Shown in pieces: positions 43,060 to 45,235 of a stretch of 45,235 nucleotides of DNA. How positions within the stretch are numbered: position 1 is the stretch's first letter; the number at the start of each line of letters is the position of its first letter. This DNA comes from Actinoplanes sp. TBRC 11911. Lineage in GTDB: Bacteria > Actinomycetota > Actinomycetes > Mycobacteriales > Micromonosporaceae. The DNA lies in NCBI RefSeq assembly GCF_012933445.1, contig NZ_JABBNC010000055.1, forward strand, positions 1 through 45,235. The letters run 5' to 3'. The notes under the pieces were generated by a model. It had not been told where the DNA came from. It saw only the letters and a list, made by a program, of their open reading frames with translations, and made no database searches. The translations under genes were made by a program, and so were the position numbers.

Positions 43060-43251
43060 CTAGCGGTACTCGTCTTCGGAGGGCCAGAGCGACTGATGTT
43101 GCTCCTGGACGTCCCACTCCGGGGCCTCGAGGTCCTGTTCGTCCTCGTCCGGACCGGCGTCCTCGTCATCGTCCTCGTCGAAGGCACTCATGGCCTGTTC
43201 CGCCGCGTCTTCCTCAGGCGCCTCAAGGTCAGTGTCATCCGGATCTGTCAT
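43060..43251 (-). CDS. Very acidic 63-residue protein upstream of hen1
   Basis: The protein starts MTDPDDTDLEAPEEDAAEQ and ends LWPSEDEYR. About 27 of 63 residues are Asp or Glu, with almost no basic residues, and a phrase (DLEAPE) is repeated. GGAGGGGGTGG is a good ribosome-binding site, and the in-frame upstream extension lacks this quality. It has no domain that I recognise. It lies 45 bases upstream of hen1 on the same strand, with no terminator between, so it may be the first gene of the RNA-repair operon. Nucleic-acid mimicry or a binding tail is only a guess. Confidence 0.7.
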   Translation of the reverse strand: MTDPDDTDLEAPEEDAAEQAMSAFDEDDDEDAGPDEDEQDLEAPEWDVQEQHQSLWPSEDEYR

Positions 43252-43399
43252 CGTCCACCCCCTCCGAAGGAAGCATATGTCCGGCTCGAATCGGTCGAAC
43301 CGAGTTGCGGGGTGATTTCGCATCGTGTTCGCCACTGCGGAATACTGCCTTTTGGAGAACTCTCAGCTTTCTCACTGCATGAGTACAAGGAGCGCAACG

Positions 43400-44425
<1,026 letters not shown>

Positions 44426-44433
44426 TCGTCGCG

Positions 44434-44467
44434 CGATGGCCGGTCCCTCTCCGGGGGCCGGCCATCG
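44434..44467 (+). terminator. Terminator after fba
   Basis: CGATGGCCGG pairs with CCGGCCATCG, with extra inner pairing of TCCC and GGGG, nine bases after the fba stop. The stem is GC-rich, with no T run. Confidence 0.75.
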
Positions 44468-44534
44468 TCGTGTGTTGCGCGGTTACTCAGAGGCGTGGGT
44501 ACGATCGTGCGATCCTGAACGGAGGATCAAGATC

Positions 44535-45050
44535 GTGATCGGTATCGAAGGCTATGATCCGGCGTGGCACCACGACGCCGAGGCCCTCGCTGCCGTGCAC
44601 CGCACCCGATTTGTGCGGCTCATCGGACGTCCACTGCGATCAAGCTGGCTGATGTGGGACATGGCCGAGCGTGGCTGGTTCGCGGACGGCCCGGTCATTC
44701 TCGACTTTGGAACAACCCACGTCGAGATTACCCACCGTAAGTTTGACGAGTGCGCGATCACGTGGGACCAGATCGACCTCAATGTACCGATCGACTGGTA
44801 TGAGCACTTTGACTGGCGGCCCGACCCGCACGCGGCGTTGCGCGCGGCCCGGGGCCGGCCACTACGCGCGGTCAACATCATCGAGCTGGTCACGGTGGCG
44901 GACTGGCGGCCCCGCATCCTGCACGCGGTGGAGTTCCTCTTCGAGGGCGCCCGGCTGGCCGTCTACAACGCGATGGATGAGAACGGCCTCACCGACGTAC
45001 CGGAAAAGGATCTCCCGGTGACGAACTGGCGCCGGGTCCACGTGGCCTAG
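44535..45050 (+). CDS. Uncharacterised 171-residue protein
   Basis: The GTG at 44535 (MIGIEGYDPAWHHDAEALAAV) is chosen because GGAGGATC lies eight bases upstream; a frame extension to 44436 runs through the fba terminator. The protein is soluble, rich in Trp and His, and probably mixed alpha/beta: ILDFGTTHVEITH, WYEHFDWRPDPHAAL and FLFEGARLAVYNAMDENG are good strands and helices. I do not recognise a family. It stands alone after fba and is the last gene in the window. Confidence 0.72.
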   Translation: MIGIEGYDPAWHHDAEALAAVHRTRFVRLIGRPLRSSWLMWDMAERGWFADGPVILDFGTTHVEITHRKFDECAITWDQIDLNVPIDWYEHFDWRPDPHAALRAARGRPLRAVNIIELVTVADWRPRILHAVEFLFEGARLAVYNAMDENGLTDVPEKDLPVTNWRRVHVA

Positions 45051-45120
45051 CTGCGGTTCCGCTTCAGCAGACCTAACCCGATGCGCAACCGCCGCTGCGG
45101 CCGACGAGATCGTCATAGTC

Positions 45121-45160
45121 GCGCGGCCATCCGCTTGCGCGCGGCCATCCGCTTGCGCGG
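45121..45160. repeat. Short 18-bp direct repeat
   Basis: GCGCGGCCATCCGCTT occurs at 45121-45136 and again at 45139-45154 with an 18-base period, in the gene-free tail of the window. Too short to interpret. Confidence 0.6.
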
Positions 45161-45235
45161 GCGGTTCCCACTCTATGGACATTGCAGGCCACATCGTGGG
45201 CTTTTCGCGAACCTTGGAGAGTTGCGCCCACATAC

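Overview
The window is a high-GC actinobacterial chromosome segment. The HspR-type chaperone operon, the dynamin-like GTPase pair, the proline-rich membrane proteins and GTG starts all fit; the overall style suggests Micromonosporaceae (Actinoplanes/Micromonospora-like), but that is inference. Nearly all of it is ordinary chromosomal coding DNA. I see no rRNA, insertion sequence, integrase, prophage or CRISPR array, and one tRNA (Gly, CCC).

Layout. 1-1.8 kb: a gene-free start, then dcd divergent from a pyridoxamine-oxidase-like gene, with a perfect LexA/SOS palindrome between them. 1.85-5.8 kb: tRNA-Gly, a 56-bp tandem repeat array, GNAT and SixA-like genes, a DUF6458-type membrane protein, a quinone-oxidoreductase-like SDR divergent from an HxlR regulator, and a TrhA/hemolysin III protein. 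5.8-11.6 kb: a thioredoxin-NHL protein and a 1297-residue Tyr/Ser/Gly/Gln/Pro-rich low-complexity protein anchored by one C-terminal membrane helix. 11.9-15.8 kb: a 45-residue gene and the bkdABC-type 2-oxoacid dehydrogenase operon. 16.2-22.1 kb: a membrane-anchored basic disordered protein, then a convergent operon of two dynamin-like GTPases and a conserved protein of unknown function.

22.2-26.6 kb: dnaK-grpE-dnaJ-hspR. A HAIR operator lies in front of dnaK and another in front of clpB (30.3-32.9 kb), so the cluster carries both the repressor and two of its targets. Between them are an unknown gene, a KhtTU-like cation/proton antiporter pair and a SET-like MFS exporter. 32.9-36 kb: a 56-residue small gene and two tandem four-helix membrane proteins with long Pro/Gly/Tyr tails. 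36-37 kb holds no convincing gene but has possible RNA structure. 37-39.1 kb: an ArsR regulator with a possible leader peptide, a class II aldolase and a DedA protein. 39.2-43.3 kb: the Pnkp-Hen1 RNA-repair cassette, preceded on the same strand by a very acidic 63-residue gene. 43.4-45.1 kb: class II fructose-bisphosphate aldolase and an uncharacterised protein.

The strongest leads are: the Hen1-Pnkp cassette with its small acidic neighbour; the FUS-like low-complexity membrane protein next to a thioredoxin-like protein; the SOS box between dcd and its divergent neighbour, where both genes look leaderless; the 16-codon leader ORF whose stop overlaps an ArsR start; and the HspR circuit.
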